NCBI GenBank assembly: GCA_039720395.1 | Contig: CM077824.1 | Location: forward strand, 31,773,859 to 31,837,858 | Direction of reading: 5' to 3' | Source of the DNA: Liquidambar formosana | Lineage: Eukaryota > Streptophyta > Magnoliopsida > Saxifragales > Altingiaceae | DNA: 64,000 nt | Shown: piece by piece, positions 46,133-56,989 of the stretch | How the letters are laid out: every line of letters starts with the position of its first letter | Position numbering within the stretch: position 1 is the stretch's first letter | Made by a program: the position numbers and the translations under genes | The notes under the pieces: generated by a model | Databases searched by the model: none | Seen by the model: the letters and a program-made list of their open reading frames with translations, nothing else | What the model was told of the DNA's origin: nothing

Positions 46133-47431
46133 GATCATATCCCATACGTTTCTTTGTCATCCTTTTCTATCTTCTGGCCGGCTAGTGGACAAAAGCAATC
46201 AGAAGATACCATTTTTGTAAGATTGAGACAAATTGTCCCTGCTCGAGCAAGAATATATGGCCATAGATGCATTGAATTTTACCAAAAACGGAGATTTATC
46301 AAGTTCTAAACCATGAGCCTTCAACTTCCGGTTTTAAAAGACAGAAGCTCATGTTTAGACCAAATGCCGGCCATTTTTTAAAACCAGCCCCTAGACCCCA
46401 ATCTCCATGCCTATGAATGCTTATTCCATGTTTGGACTAGTACACGGCTTTGTTTTGTATCTTCAACTTTCTCTATAATATAACGCACCTTCAAAATTAG
46501 GGTAAAGTACAAAATACCATCTTAATGTTTGGCCTTTTTTTCATGTAATTCCTCTAAAGAAAAAATGGTTGTAATGTGCCTTCAGACAGCTTACAAATTT
46601 AACAATTTATGCCATTGTTAATCACCGCTCGTGAAATTAATGGCGGTTATGTGATATTTTTCCATCCGTTTTCATGAAAAATGATTAATTGTGGTATTAA
46701 TTGTTAAATTTGTAAGGTGTCTGGGTGTACATTACAACCATTTTTTTTTTCCCCGTTAGGAGAGAGTTACATGAAAAATATCCAAACATTAGGGGGTTTC
46801 TTGTAGTTTACCCAAATTATTAGGAAAAAAGGAAAAAAAAAAGAAAAGAAAAAAAAAAGAGCCTATTTGGGTGTCCAATTTAACAAATTTTACATAATAT
46901 TAAAAATATAACGTATCATCTTAAATTAGAATATTTAGAATATGAAAAATTTGTTGAATTGTTTAATTTTGAATTAGTCACCTAAACGAGTCCAAAGTCA
47001 TTACTTTGATCCAAGTGACACAAATTTGTTCATGCATTGATTTATCTAAATCCGATACCACCGCCACTTCCAAATTTGGATCCAATCCTTTAATTTGTAA
47101 CTCTTAGTCCATGCATATATATTGTTTGCCATGTGTTGTTTCTGCTAGCTGCCTCTAACCTGGAATAAATTAAAATTGCAGTCAACTGAATCGTTATTAC
47201 GCATCAAATATTAACCACCACACACCACCCCCCCGCCCCCCCGGGCGGGGGGGCTCTTTTTTTTTTTCCATATATTGCCAAACAGTAGCTAAATCGTTAT
47301 TGGATGAAGGGACACAATTTGAAGCCATCAACTCCGGTACTAGATTTCTCGGAGAAGAATGGCACACAGAAATTAAACACGAAGCAAATACAAAGACAGA
47401 GCACAAACAAACCAGGGGACAAAAGCAGGGC
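46133..47431. other. 3' flank of the second UGT with an inverted repeat
   Basis: At about 46499-46814 an imperfect inverted repeat is visible (ATGGTTGTAATGTGC and GTACATTACAACCAT among others), ending GTTTACCC; it is probably a MITE but without a clear target-site duplication. A GC palindromic run is at 47228-47252. No gene is supported. Confidence 0.5.
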
Positions 47432-48856
47432 TCAATCTTTTCGCATAGGCCTATGTTTTTGAAGATACTCAACAAAATCATCTATGTATTGGCTTTGACG
47501 TTCTTCATCTCCGAATATCTTCATCATTTCTTTGGCTTTGTCCCTGTAAATCTTGCCCTCCTCGTCCACCATCACCAATTTCAGTGACTCAGCAATGGAC
47601 TTTCTTGTAAACGACCCGTCTTGTTCAGCCCTCGGTACTTCTATGCCTACCTCCTTTTCTTCAAAAACCCTAGCATTCAACCCTTGATCTCCCCATAAGG
47701 GTAACATTATCAGTGCACGTCCAAATTGCAGTGCCTCTATAATTGAACTCCATCCACAGTGAGTCAAAAAACCCCCAGCTGAGTCGTGAGCCAATATCCT
47801 GAGTTGAGGTGCCCAACTCGTCCACACAATCCCACGGCCTTTCGTTCTATCCTCGAACCCGTCTGGTAACTCAACCGGGTCGTACTCGTCGGAGTGAGGC
47901 GGCTTTCTTAGCGCCCAAAAGAAGGGCAGCCCAGATAGCTCTAACCCAAGAGCCAACTCGGTGAACTCATCCTGAGTCGGTCTCACTTCGCTCCCCAGTG
48001 CCACATAAACCACAGATCCTTTATCTTGTTTGTTCAACCACTCACTGATTCGCCGCCAGGTTTCATCTTTCTCGTCTCCGCTATCTTGCAACGTGAGTGG
48101 CAGTAAACCCACCGGAAAAACCGGTTTGGACTGAATCTCTCCAAGGAGGTTCAACCATTCCGGTTCGACCTCCAGACAACTTCGCAAAGAAAACACATCA
48201 CAAGCAGTAACCGCCGATCTGAAACGAAACATGTCCGAAACGCCCGAAACGTTTTTTCCCATCACGTAGAAGATTTTCTTTGCCTCGTAGAGGCGCATCG
48301 CCACATTTGTAGGGAACGGTACCCAACTGGGCGGAACGGTGAAGTGCTCCGGTTCCGTACGTGGATCAGCATCATCACCACCGTTCATTACGGCAGATGA
48401 AGTTGGAAGTCCAATGTATGAGATCGACGCCGCATTAAATATAGAGAAGAAGGCACACGAAACGCCGAGTTTAGCTGCAATAGGACCTAACCAGTAAGCC
48501 AAGTCGTAAACGACCCAATCTGGATCCGAGGTTTCCAAGAATCGGGTGATCGGGTCTTGGAGACCGTCGAAGGCCATCTTGAGGTAAGGGTCCTTGTTGG
48601 ACGGAATATCATTGGTGGCCTCTGCGTTTTCTGGAAGGTTCTCCACGGGTGGAAATGGAAGCTTCACGAAATTTATTAGGGGCACTAAATTTGGAGGGAG
48701 TTTTGGGAGGCGGTCGATGTTTCGAGGGGTGGATATGAAGGAGACACGGTGACCCTTTTGAGAAATGGTCTTGGCCAGCTCTAAGAATGGGATCATGTGA
48801 CCAAAGGCTACCCATGGAAACATGACTATGTGAAGCTTACAATCTTCAGAATCCAT
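47432..48856 (-). CDS. UDP-glycosyltransferase, UGT91 type
   Basis: An intronless 474-residue paralogue of the UGT at 38332, clearly a tandem duplicate. The start MDSEDCKLHIVMF is the first ATG after a TATA-like sequence. FGHMIPF carries catalytic His20 and VYDLAYW its partner Asp118. The PSPG box runs from residues 348 to 391 and is exactly 44 residues: WAPQLRILAHDSAGG, FLTHCGWSSIIEALQF and PLWGDQ. All canonical positions are kept, including the terminal Gln. By family knowledge it transfers a sugar, possibly glucose or rhamnose, to a glycosylated metabolite; the substrate cannot be read from sequence. The Tat retrotransposon inserted about 1 kb upstream of its promoter. Confidence 0.94.
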   Translation of the reverse strand: MDSEDCKLHIVMFPWVAFGHMIPFLELAKTISQKGHRVSFISTPRNIDRLPKLPPNLVPLINFVKLPFPPVENLPENAEATNDIPSNKDPYLKMAFDGLQDPITRFLETSDPDWVVYDLAYWLGPIAAKLGVSCAFFSIFNAASISYIGLPTSSAVMNGGDDADPRTEPEHFTVPPSWVPFPTNVAMRLYEAKKIFYVMGKNVSGVSDMFRFRSAVTACDVFSLRSCLEVEPEWLNLLGEIQSKPVFPVGLLPLTLQDSGDEKDETWRRISEWLNKQDKGSVVYVALGSEVRPTQDEFTELALGLELSGLPFFWALRKPPHSDEYDPVELPDGFEDRTKGRGIVWTSWAPQLRILAHDSAGGFLTHCGWSSIIEALQFGRALIMLPLWGDQGLNARVFEEKEVGIEVPRAEQDGSFTRKSIAESLKLVMVDEEGKIYRDKAKEMMKIFGDEERQSQYIDDFVEYLQKHRPMRKD

Positions 48857-48957
48857 GGTTGATCACTTTTTTGTCGTCCCGTATGCTTCCTTTTTCTACT
48901 TGTGCGTCTATTTCGGTAAGGCTTGGGAACTTGGGAGAGACGACCATATGTCCTCCG

Positions 48958-48966
48958 TATATATAA
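48958..48966 (-). promoter_or_regulatory. Putative TATA box of the second UGT
   Basis: TATATATA on the minus strand about 105 bp upstream of the ATG, in a plausible position for a short 5' leader. Confidence 0.5.
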
Positions 48967-48969
48967 TCT

Positions 48970-49211
48970 CGGTTGAATAATTGAGCAATAAGAGAATCTC
49001 CGACAGAAGAGTTAATTAGTGAGTTAACTTTAAGAGCATCACATGGGAGGGTTATATTTTTTAATGCAAGAGCATCACATGGTAGAGTTATAGTTTGGCT
49101 TTTATAAATAGCTTTTAGTTCTAAAAAGTCTTTTTCAAGGGGAGAAAAAAAAAAAGGAAAGTAGGATAGGTTTGAGGTTTTGTCCCACAAAAAAAAAAAT
49201 AAAAAAAAAAT

Positions 49212-49250
<39 letters not shown>

Positions 49251-49825
49251 CAATACTGTTATGAGGGAGGATGGGAAAAAATGGTAGGATTAAGATAGGT
49301 TAAAAGTTCGAACCCTTCCCAATGTACCTTAAAATTAAAAAAAGATAAAAAAGAAAAGAAGAAGAAATACAAATAATGCTGGTTTTACTTTTGAGGGTGT
49401 ATTCATCTTTCTTGTTATGAATTCTTCCAACCCTTTGTCTTATAAAGATAGGTGTTATTATTATTATTATTATTATTATTTTATTTCAAAATGTTTGACC
49501 ATTTTGAAAAGTCAAATCATAAATTTTTTAAACTTTCTTATATCATCTTTTGTTATTTTAATATTTACTTTCAATACAAAACCCAATACAAATTAGAAGG
49601 GTGGTTTTTTGAGAAAGATGGAGTTCAATAAATGATAAGTCAATACAAGGATTATTTTTCTTCAATTGCATGTTTTATCAAACATGGGTTATCTTTATGG
49701 AATGAAGAGAGTAGTATTTTTTTCAATAACTTTAGGCATGCAATTAATGACTTACGACATAGTAATTTAGGCATGCAATTTTACAGCATAGTATTCTAGG
49801 CATGAAATTTAGGAATTTAACAATG
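48970..49825. other. Intergenic with SINE-like segment and microsatellites
   Basis: A GA microsatellite (49213-49247), a TTA run (about 49450-49482) and a repeat with a B-box-like GGTTAAAAGTTCGAACCC (49262-49345) that matches the SINE-like repeat at 62470-62560 in inverted orientation. The predicted frame at 48846-49253 runs through these repeats and is not a gene. Confidence 0.5.
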
Positions 49826-49830
49826 TGTTC

Positions 49831-50412
49831 TGTGTGGGAATATTTCTGAACTAAGGAACTAGCTTGGGGATGAGAGCTCAAACCAGAGTCATTGACATGT
49901 AGCAGAGGCGTACATGACCTCCCAGCTCGGGGCCTTGCACTCAACTCGGGACACCTGTCCCATGACTCACGCTACAATCCAAACTACTACTACAGTCTAA
50001 AACTGTTATTACAGCTGTAATTCTTGACACAGCGGTTACAGGGAACCATGGTTTCTTGCTCAACCATGATCAGTAAACCATGGTTAGATAGTTATTGGCA
50101 AACTATGGTAAGATCTGACTTAACTAAGGCAGTTACCTGACCTCACATGGTTAGTCCGTATAGGTGGGTATAAATAGAATACGATACAGCAAAATAAGGT
50201 AAGCTACAGTATGCTAATCCTGGGGATTCCTTCTTCTTCCTTGCCTCTTCCTCCATAAACGGCTTCTGACTTAAGCTTTGGAGAGGGCTTGGGTAAAACC
50301 CACCTTGGCCTACCCTTTGACCTTGTTTCCAAGCTTGTGAGTGTAGGTCTACGCGCGAGAGCAAGCTCTTCCATCATCATCAGGTCTCGGGGAGCAGATT
50401 TTACCCCGCACA
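49831..50412 (+). repeat. 5' LTR of the Tat element
   Basis: 582 bp, starting TGTGTGGGAATATT and ending CCCCGCACA. It contains a TATAAATAG box (at about 50170-50178). It differs from the 3' LTR at roughly 45 positions by eye (about 8 percent), mostly transitions. Confidence 0.95.
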
Positions 50413-50413
50413 A

Positions 50414-50431
50414 TTTGGCGCCGTCTGTGGG
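50414..50431 (+). promoter_or_regulatory. Primer-binding site of the Tat element
   Basis: The sequence TTGGCGCCGTCTGTGGGA follows the 5' LTR by one or two bases. TGGCGCCGT is complementary to the 3' end of plant tRNA-Asp; the remainder does not pair as well, as is usual in this group. It would prime minus-strand synthesis. Confidence 0.75.
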
Positions 50432-50446
50432 AACCATCGTGAAAAG

Positions 50447-52162
50447 ATGGCCACTCCACCTCCGCCTACCTATGGGCTAACAAGATCTGGAGCAAACTTT
50501 ACTCGCACAGACCAAGCTGTTGGAGGCGATGCTGGGAAGTGTACAGAAACCCAGCTTCTGCAGGCAAACCCACCTTTACCTCTAGCGGGAACCAGTCAGC
50601 TTCCCTCGATTCAGCAGAACTAGATCTCGCCAGAGATGTCTGTTGTACTCCATTCTCTTGATGATCAACCCATATTAAAAGCTGCCTTTGATAGAGCTGT
50701 GACAAATAACCCTAACCCAGCGACGGTGGTAGAACTGATAGCAACTATGCAGTCTGAGATCCAATCAGCATAGCTTGCCAAGCTGACGGCGGAGCAAAAC
50801 TATCACCGCCATCTCCAATGAACTTTTGTTCCTCGCGGTGTTAATGTTGTCGCTGAAGAGGCCAGTCAAACCAGTCTACTTCATTGTACTCGCCACCAAG
50901 AATCTCGCATCACCATCGTCGTAGTGGGCGCGATGACAGGCAGCGTTTAACAGGCCCAGAACATGTGCACTCAGGGAGGGGGGATAGACAGCACCATGAA
51001 TTAGTGTAGAGGTCCTTGAGCATAGTTCTAGGCATTCAGGCCACTCCCGAAGATGGAGCAAGGACCATCACAGATCTAATGCCCGAGTGGGCTTCGAGAA
51101 TGAAACGCATAGGGACAAGAGACAGTGTTATAGGTCTCGGTCTCCGGAAAGAAGAAGGGAAAGAAGATCTGGGGGAACAAGCAGAAAACATCCTCGATCT
51201 CCCAGATATGACGAGAATGAGGAAGAAGGTTCCAAGAGACGTCAGGGGTACCCATGGTAGAGAAGGAGACAAGCCAGGGAGCACCGCAGTGGTTCGAAGT
51301 TCATTCATGAGGTGGATTTAATGGGTCCTAATCCCACGAGGGTACTCCGAAATAACATTTACTCTTTATTCTCTTTCAATAGATCCTGACCATCATTTAA
51401 ATTATTATTTGCAACGTATGTTGTTATATTCTAGGAATGAGGGTTTTCTTTGCAAAATATTTCCTATGAGTTTGGGGGATGTGGTTCTTAAGTGGTGGGC
51501 CAAAATTCCAGATGAGTCTATTGATAGCTGGCAAGAATTGAGTAAACTGTTTAAAAAGAGGTTCATCACTAGTTGTAAATTCCCGAGTACCATGCAGAAC
51601 CTATATGAGTTGAAGCAGAAAGATAGGGAGGGACTTCGGGAATACTCTCAAAGGTTTTGGGAGGTGTACAATGAGATTGATGACCCGGTTGAAAAGAATG
51701 CCATGGATTTTTTCCGTCTCAGGCTGAGGAAGCCATCACCTCTGTTCAAGGAGTTGACGGTTAATCCCTTCAGAAATCTAGCCAGATTATTCTCCACCGT
51801 GGCCAACTACTTAAAGCTAGATGACTTTTACAGCCCAAAGCCTACCAAAACCAATGAAAAAGACGATAAGAAAAAAGACTCAAAACCCCCCCTAAGGAGA
51901 AAAGCCTAAGCCATCTTCCAATCCAAATCGAGCCATATTCACTGTATTCACTTTCCCCATTTATAAGCTGATGAAAGCAGTGGAAGATAAGGACTTCTTT
52001 GAAAGACCTAGACCCATGGCTCGAGACCCCGAGAACAGAAACAGGAAGTTGTTTTGTAGTTATCACAAAGACCACGGCCATAAAATAGAAGATTGCAAGA
52101 TCTTGAAGAGCAATCTTGAGGCCTGGGCCAAGGAAGGGAAGTTGAATGAATTCATAGCTTGA
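50447..52162 (+). pseudogene. Decayed gag of the Tat element
   Basis: The initiator region MATPPPPTYGLTRSGANFTR is followed by in-frame stops. The best-preserved part (51409-51909) has the capsid signature LGDVVLKWWAKIPDESIDSW and FKKRFITSCKFPSTMQNLYE. A retroviral-type zinc-binding motif, CSYHKDHGHKIEDC, lies in 51971-52162. The stretch 50820-51400 is scrambled by frameshifts. Gag would form the particle that packages element RNA; this copy cannot. Confidence 0.8.
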
Positions 52163-52249
52163 AGTGAGAAAGGGCAGCCATCCAAACAGAAAAAACTTGA
52201 AAATAGAGCTCCTCAATCCACACAGTAAAAAATCTTAGGGAGAATCGAT

Positions 52250-52777
52250 GTGATTACAGGAGGATATAAGGAGACTGCTTTATCGGCCAGCCAGCTTAAG
52301 GCACAATATAGGATGGCTTGCCAAGATGCCGAGGTCAGTGACATCGGGAATGAACCAGTACTGCTTCCTCGAGATGAAGGGGAGATTGGAGAAAAACTGT
52401 TATTCTTTGGGGACGTAGAGTCTGATGGGACAGTGCGATGCCCCCACAATGACGCCTTGGTTGTGTGCATGCTCATTGAGAACTATGACATGGGGAAAGT
52501 TTACGTGGATAATGGGGCATCTGTGAATGTGATGTTCCAAAAGTTGTTTGGGCAACTCGGGCTGAAGGACTTTGACCTCAAACCTTGCCACGTCAGCTTG
52601 AAGGCTTTCAATGGGAACATGACTTTTCTACTGAGGCAGATAACTCTCCTAGTTCGGGCTGGGCCAGTCCAATCCATGGAGACATTTGTGGTAATTCATG
52701 AAAAGTCAGCCTACAACGTAATTCTCAGGCGACCTTGGATCCTCGCCATTAAGGCTATCCCGTCCTCTTACCACTAG
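52250..52777 (+). pseudogene. Protease domain of the Tat element
   Basis: The open frame contains NYDMGKVYVDNGASVNVMF, the aspartic protease active-site region with DNGAS in place of the classical D(T/S)G(S/A) triad, and ends in VILRRPWILAIKAIPSSYH followed by a TAG. The variant triad occurs in plant elements of this clade. The element's coding is interrupted beyond this point. Confidence 0.75.
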
Positions 52778-53015
52778 TCTATCAGGTTCCCAAGTCTAGA
52801 GGGGATCATGGAGATAAAGAGAAGCCAGGTGATAGCCAGGGAATGTTTCTTGGTAGAATATGCAGGCCACTCGACCTCCTCGGAGGACAAATTAAAGTCT
52901 AAAATCCCATGCCTCCCTAGCTCGGGGACTAGCAAAACTAAGACCTCGAGGCAGGTACCAAAGCAGAAGAAGAAAGCCAAGGTTGATGAAATCCCCTTAT
53001 AGCAATGAAAGGGGG

Positions 53016-54074
53016 AGCGGCCCAGGGTGGAAGAAATTACTCTGGAGCTCGCAGATCAAACGGGGGAAGAACTTGTAAAAAAGATAATTAATCCTGAGGA
53101 TCCGGAGAAGTTCTTCTGGATTGAAAAATCATTTAATGAGACCGACGCTATAGAGTTGTTCTAATTTTTGAAAGATAATGTCGATATATTAGCTTGGTCA
53201 TCCCATGAAATACTTGGAATTGATTCGAAGATTATCACACACGAGCTGTAGGTTAATCTGAATTGTAAGCCAGTAGTTCAGAAGCAACGAAGGTTGTCTA
53301 AAGATCGAGCTCACACAATTTCTGCCGAGGTAAATAAGTTCCTGAAAGCAAGATTTATCAGAGAAGTGAAATACTCGAGTTAGGTTGGCCAATCCCGTGT
53401 GCGTGAGAAAGAAGACTGGGGATTGGCGCTTTTGTATTGACTTTACAGACCTCAATAAAGCATGCCCAAAGGATACTTTTCCATTACCAAAGTTTGACCA
53501 GCTAATAGACTCTATTTCGGGATATGAACGATTGAGTATTTTCGATGCCTTCTCGGGTTATCATCAAATACCTATAGCAGAACACGATCAAGATAAAACA
53601 GGGTTTATTACCCTAACTGGAACCTACTGCTACAAGGTAATGCCATTTGTATTAAAGAACGCTGGAGTAACCTATCAACGTCTTGTAAGCAGGATGTTTG
53701 AAGGACTGATTGGCAAGAACCTGGAGGCGTACGTTGATGATACCATTGTTAAGAGTAGTTTTGAGAAGAACTACTTGTTAGATTTGACTGAAGCCTTCGC
53801 CCGACTCAGGGAGTACGGGATGAAATTGAATGCAAAGGAAAGCTTATTTGGAATAGGCTCGAGAAATTTCCTGGGTCATTTAGTCTCGAGAAGAGGGATT
53901 AAGGCAAACCCGAGTAAGATTGAGGCAATCAGAACCCTCAAGACACCAATAAAAGTCAGGAATGTCCAACAGTTAAACGGCATGGTGGCAGCACTTAGCA
54001 GATTTATCTCGAGATCATCAGATAAGTGCCACCCCTTTTGTCAGATACTAAAGAAGGGCAAGAACTTGGGATGA
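53016..54074 (+). pseudogene. Reverse transcriptase domain of the Tat element
   Basis: The frame at 53385-54074 carries DWRFCIDFTDLNKACPKDTF, LSIFDAFSGYHQI and the catalytic YVDDT box, followed by FLGHLVSRRGIKANP. The leading part (53016-53380) is broken by stops and a frameshift. The domain would copy RNA into DNA; interruptions make it inactive here. Confidence 0.85.
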
Positions 54075-55107
54075 AACACAGAATGTCAGGAAGCTTACCA
54101 AAAATTAGTTGCTCACTTAGAAATACTCCCCACCCTAACTTATCCTCATCTCGGGGAAATACTTTACCTATACCTGGCGGTTTCAGCACATTCCGTTAGT
54201 GGAGTTCTCATCGCCCAGCGTGGTCCTAGAGCAAAAGCCAATTTATTATATTAGTAGGACGCTATTGGATGCTGAAACACGCTACCTACCCCTTGAAAAA
54301 CTGATTCTCGCTCTTGTCATAGCCTCTCGAAAGCTCCAGCACTACTTCCAGTCTCATCCTATCACCGTGCTCACCAACTATCCACTTAAAGATGTCTTAA
54401 TGAGAGCCGACTTATCAGGAAGAGTCTCGAAGTGGGAGGTAGAACTTAGTGCTTATGACATCCACTTTCAGCCCTGAACTGCCATTAAAGGCCAGGTGTT
54501 GGCAGATTTTCTTGTAGAATTCATAGATCCTAATTCCAGTTCAAACTAGACAGAAGTAAACTCCTCCCTGCTTGAAATGGGGGGGGGGGGGAAGGCAATA
54601 TAGACAATGATAGGAAGAAGAAATGGGAGCTTAAAGTGGATGGGGCATTGAACAAAAAAAGAGCAGGTCTAGGTATTGTGCTGACAAACCTTGAGTGAGA
54701 AATCATTGAGCAGGTGATAAGGCTTATGTTTCCAGCCTCAAATAATGAAAGTTGAGTATGAGACAGTTATGGCTGGACTAGGGGTAGCCTGAGCAGTGGG
54801 AGTAAAAGATTTATTGGAATACAGCGATTCCAGACTCGTGGTTAACTAGCTGAATAAAGAATATGAGGCCAAAGACGAGAGAATGATCACGTACATGCAC
54901 AAGGTCTCGGAGTTGGCTTCAGATTTTAAGAGCGTCCAGTTTAGGCGTTTTGTGAGGGATCAGAACAAACTTGCAGATGGGTTGGCTGCTCTGGCTGCAG
55001 CACTGGAAACAGATATTCCTCGAACCATAAGCGTCGAGGTCCTTCAAGAATCTGGTATTGGAACAGAAGATGTCATCTCGGACATTCAGGCTTCGTTCTC
55101 GAGCTAG
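54075..55107 (+). pseudogene. RNase H and second RNase H-like domains
   Basis: A standard RNase H region (54199-54477: YYISRTLLDAETRYLPLEKL, LRKLQHYFQSHPITVLTNYP-like) is followed by a stop and then a second RNase H-like domain (about 54630-55107: WELKVDGALNKKRAGLGIVL, then after stops DQNKLADGLAALAAA). Having both is the defining feature of the Tat clade. Several in-frame stops are present. Confidence 0.8.
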
Positions 55108-56346
55108 ATGGACAAGATAATTGATTATTTACAAAGAAATGAACTACCCGAGGATAGGAACCAGGGTCACCGAGTTCGAACTAAGGCAGCTAGATTTTGG
55201 TTTTCTTCTTTGGGCAGTCTCTATAAAAGATCTTATATAGGGCCATACTTGAAGTGCGTGCATCCAGACCAAGTGCTAGACCTTTTGACTGAACTCCATG
55301 AAGGGTCGTGTGGGGGTCATATAAGAAGAAGATCATTAGCCCACAAGGTGAACTCCCAGGGATATTGGTGGCCATATATGCAGAAAGATGCTATCAGATA
55401 TGTGAGGAGATGTCCAAAATGTCAAATGTTTGCTGACAAGATACATCAGCCAGCTCAAGAGCTATACCCCATATCCAACCCGTGGCCCTTTGTACAGTGG
55501 GGATTAGACCTTGTTGGTTCATTACCCACCGCCTTGGGGAACAGAAAATACTTGTTTATTACAACTGACTACTTCACCAAATGGTAGAAGCCATTGCGCT
55601 TGCATCAATTAAGGATTCAGACATTATCAAATTCCTTTGGGAAAATATTATTACCCGCTTCGGGGTCTCAAGAGCTTTCGTGTCAGATAATGGAACTCAG
55701 TTTGACAGTAAAAGAACGAGGGAATTCAGCGCGGAATAAGGGATCCATTTATGGTACTCAAACCCGAGCTACCCATAATGAAATGGCCAAGCAGAGGCCA
55801 TGAATAAGATCATAGTCGCAGGGATAAAGAAAAGGTTGGATAATGCCAAGGGAGCTTGGCTTGATGAGTTGCACTCCGTGTTATAGGCATACCAAACTAT
55901 GCCAAGGAGGTCTACAGGAGAGACTCCATTTTCAATGACTTACGGGATGGAAGCGGTTATACCAACAAAACTAGGGCTTACCGGGCCTTAGGACAGAGTA
56001 GTATGATGCAGTAACAAATGACCAAGTGTTGTCTCGGGATCTAGATCTAGCAGAGGAAAGAAGGGACAGAACTCGAATCAAAATGGCATCTTACCAGCAA
56101 GAGTTGAAAAAGTATTACAACTGAAGGGTCAGGTTAAGGGAGTTTAAGGTTGGAGAGTTGGTGCTCAGACAAGTTAACTCTGGAACCAGAAATCCTGCAA
56201 AAGGAAAGCTCGGGGCAACATGGGAAGGGCCCTACGAGGTTATCCATATTGAAGGCACCGGTTCTTACAGACTAAAGAGTTTAGAGACAAGACAGGAACT
56301 CCCGATATCAGTTAATATAGCTAATTTGAGATTGTTTTACCGTTAA
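55108..56346 (+). pseudogene. Integrase of the Tat element
   Basis: The HHCC zinc-binding region (ELHEGSCGGHIRR ... CPKCQMF) lies at 55285-55420, the catalytic core has WGLDLVGSLP (first Asp) and FVSDNGTQF (second Asp) then NGQAEAMN (Glu) in shifted frames, and the C-terminal module has ATWEGPYEVIHIEGTG. Stops and frameshifts break it repeatedly. It would insert element DNA into the genome. Confidence 0.85.
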
Positions 56347-56436
56347 AGAAAGTTGTAATTACATGCAAAGATCATTCAATACAAATACAGATGTTATTCA
56401 CGAAGATTATTGCACGTTTATCGCTTTGAACTAAAA

Positions 56437-56770
56437 GTACTTGCCTAAGAACGGGTCCAAGTCACAATTTGCCTAAGAATAGGCATGAGTCTCGCCTAAG
56501 AAAAGGTTCGAGCATTATAAACCTAAGAATGGATTAAAAAAGGAACTTGCCCAGGGTTGGATCCAGGTCAACTATTTGCCTAAGAACAGGCTCAGTTCCA
56601 AGTCTTGCCCAAGAATGGGTCTAAGCATGACTGGCCTAAGAAAGGGTTTTGCTTTAAAGACTTGCCCAAGAAAAGGTCTAAGCAAAATTCGCCTAAAAGT
56701 AGGCTCAATTTTAAGACTTACCCGAGAAGGGGTCCGAGAAAAATATGCCTAGGAGTAGGCCCAAATCTAT
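56437..56770. repeat. Degenerate minisatellite in the Tat 3' region
   Basis: About ten imperfect units of the form TGCCTAAGAA(T/C)GGGTC(C/T)AAG, spaced 25-45 bp apart, between the end of pol and the antisense region. No coding function. Confidence 0.8.
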
Positions 56771-56989
56771 GTACTTAAACAAAAAGGGTTTCAAGTTAAA
56801 ATCCATAACCAAATTGGCTTTATGCGAGCCTATTAATAAAGCAGTAACCATATGATAGCGTGGAATTCATCTCGAGCTCACACTTCGGCACACACCCATT
56901 GTAAAAGACAAGAAAAGGTATATCGCATTCCAAAGAAAAATTTATAAATGTCTATACAAGATTAGGCACTTGGCCGAAACAAAGAAAAC

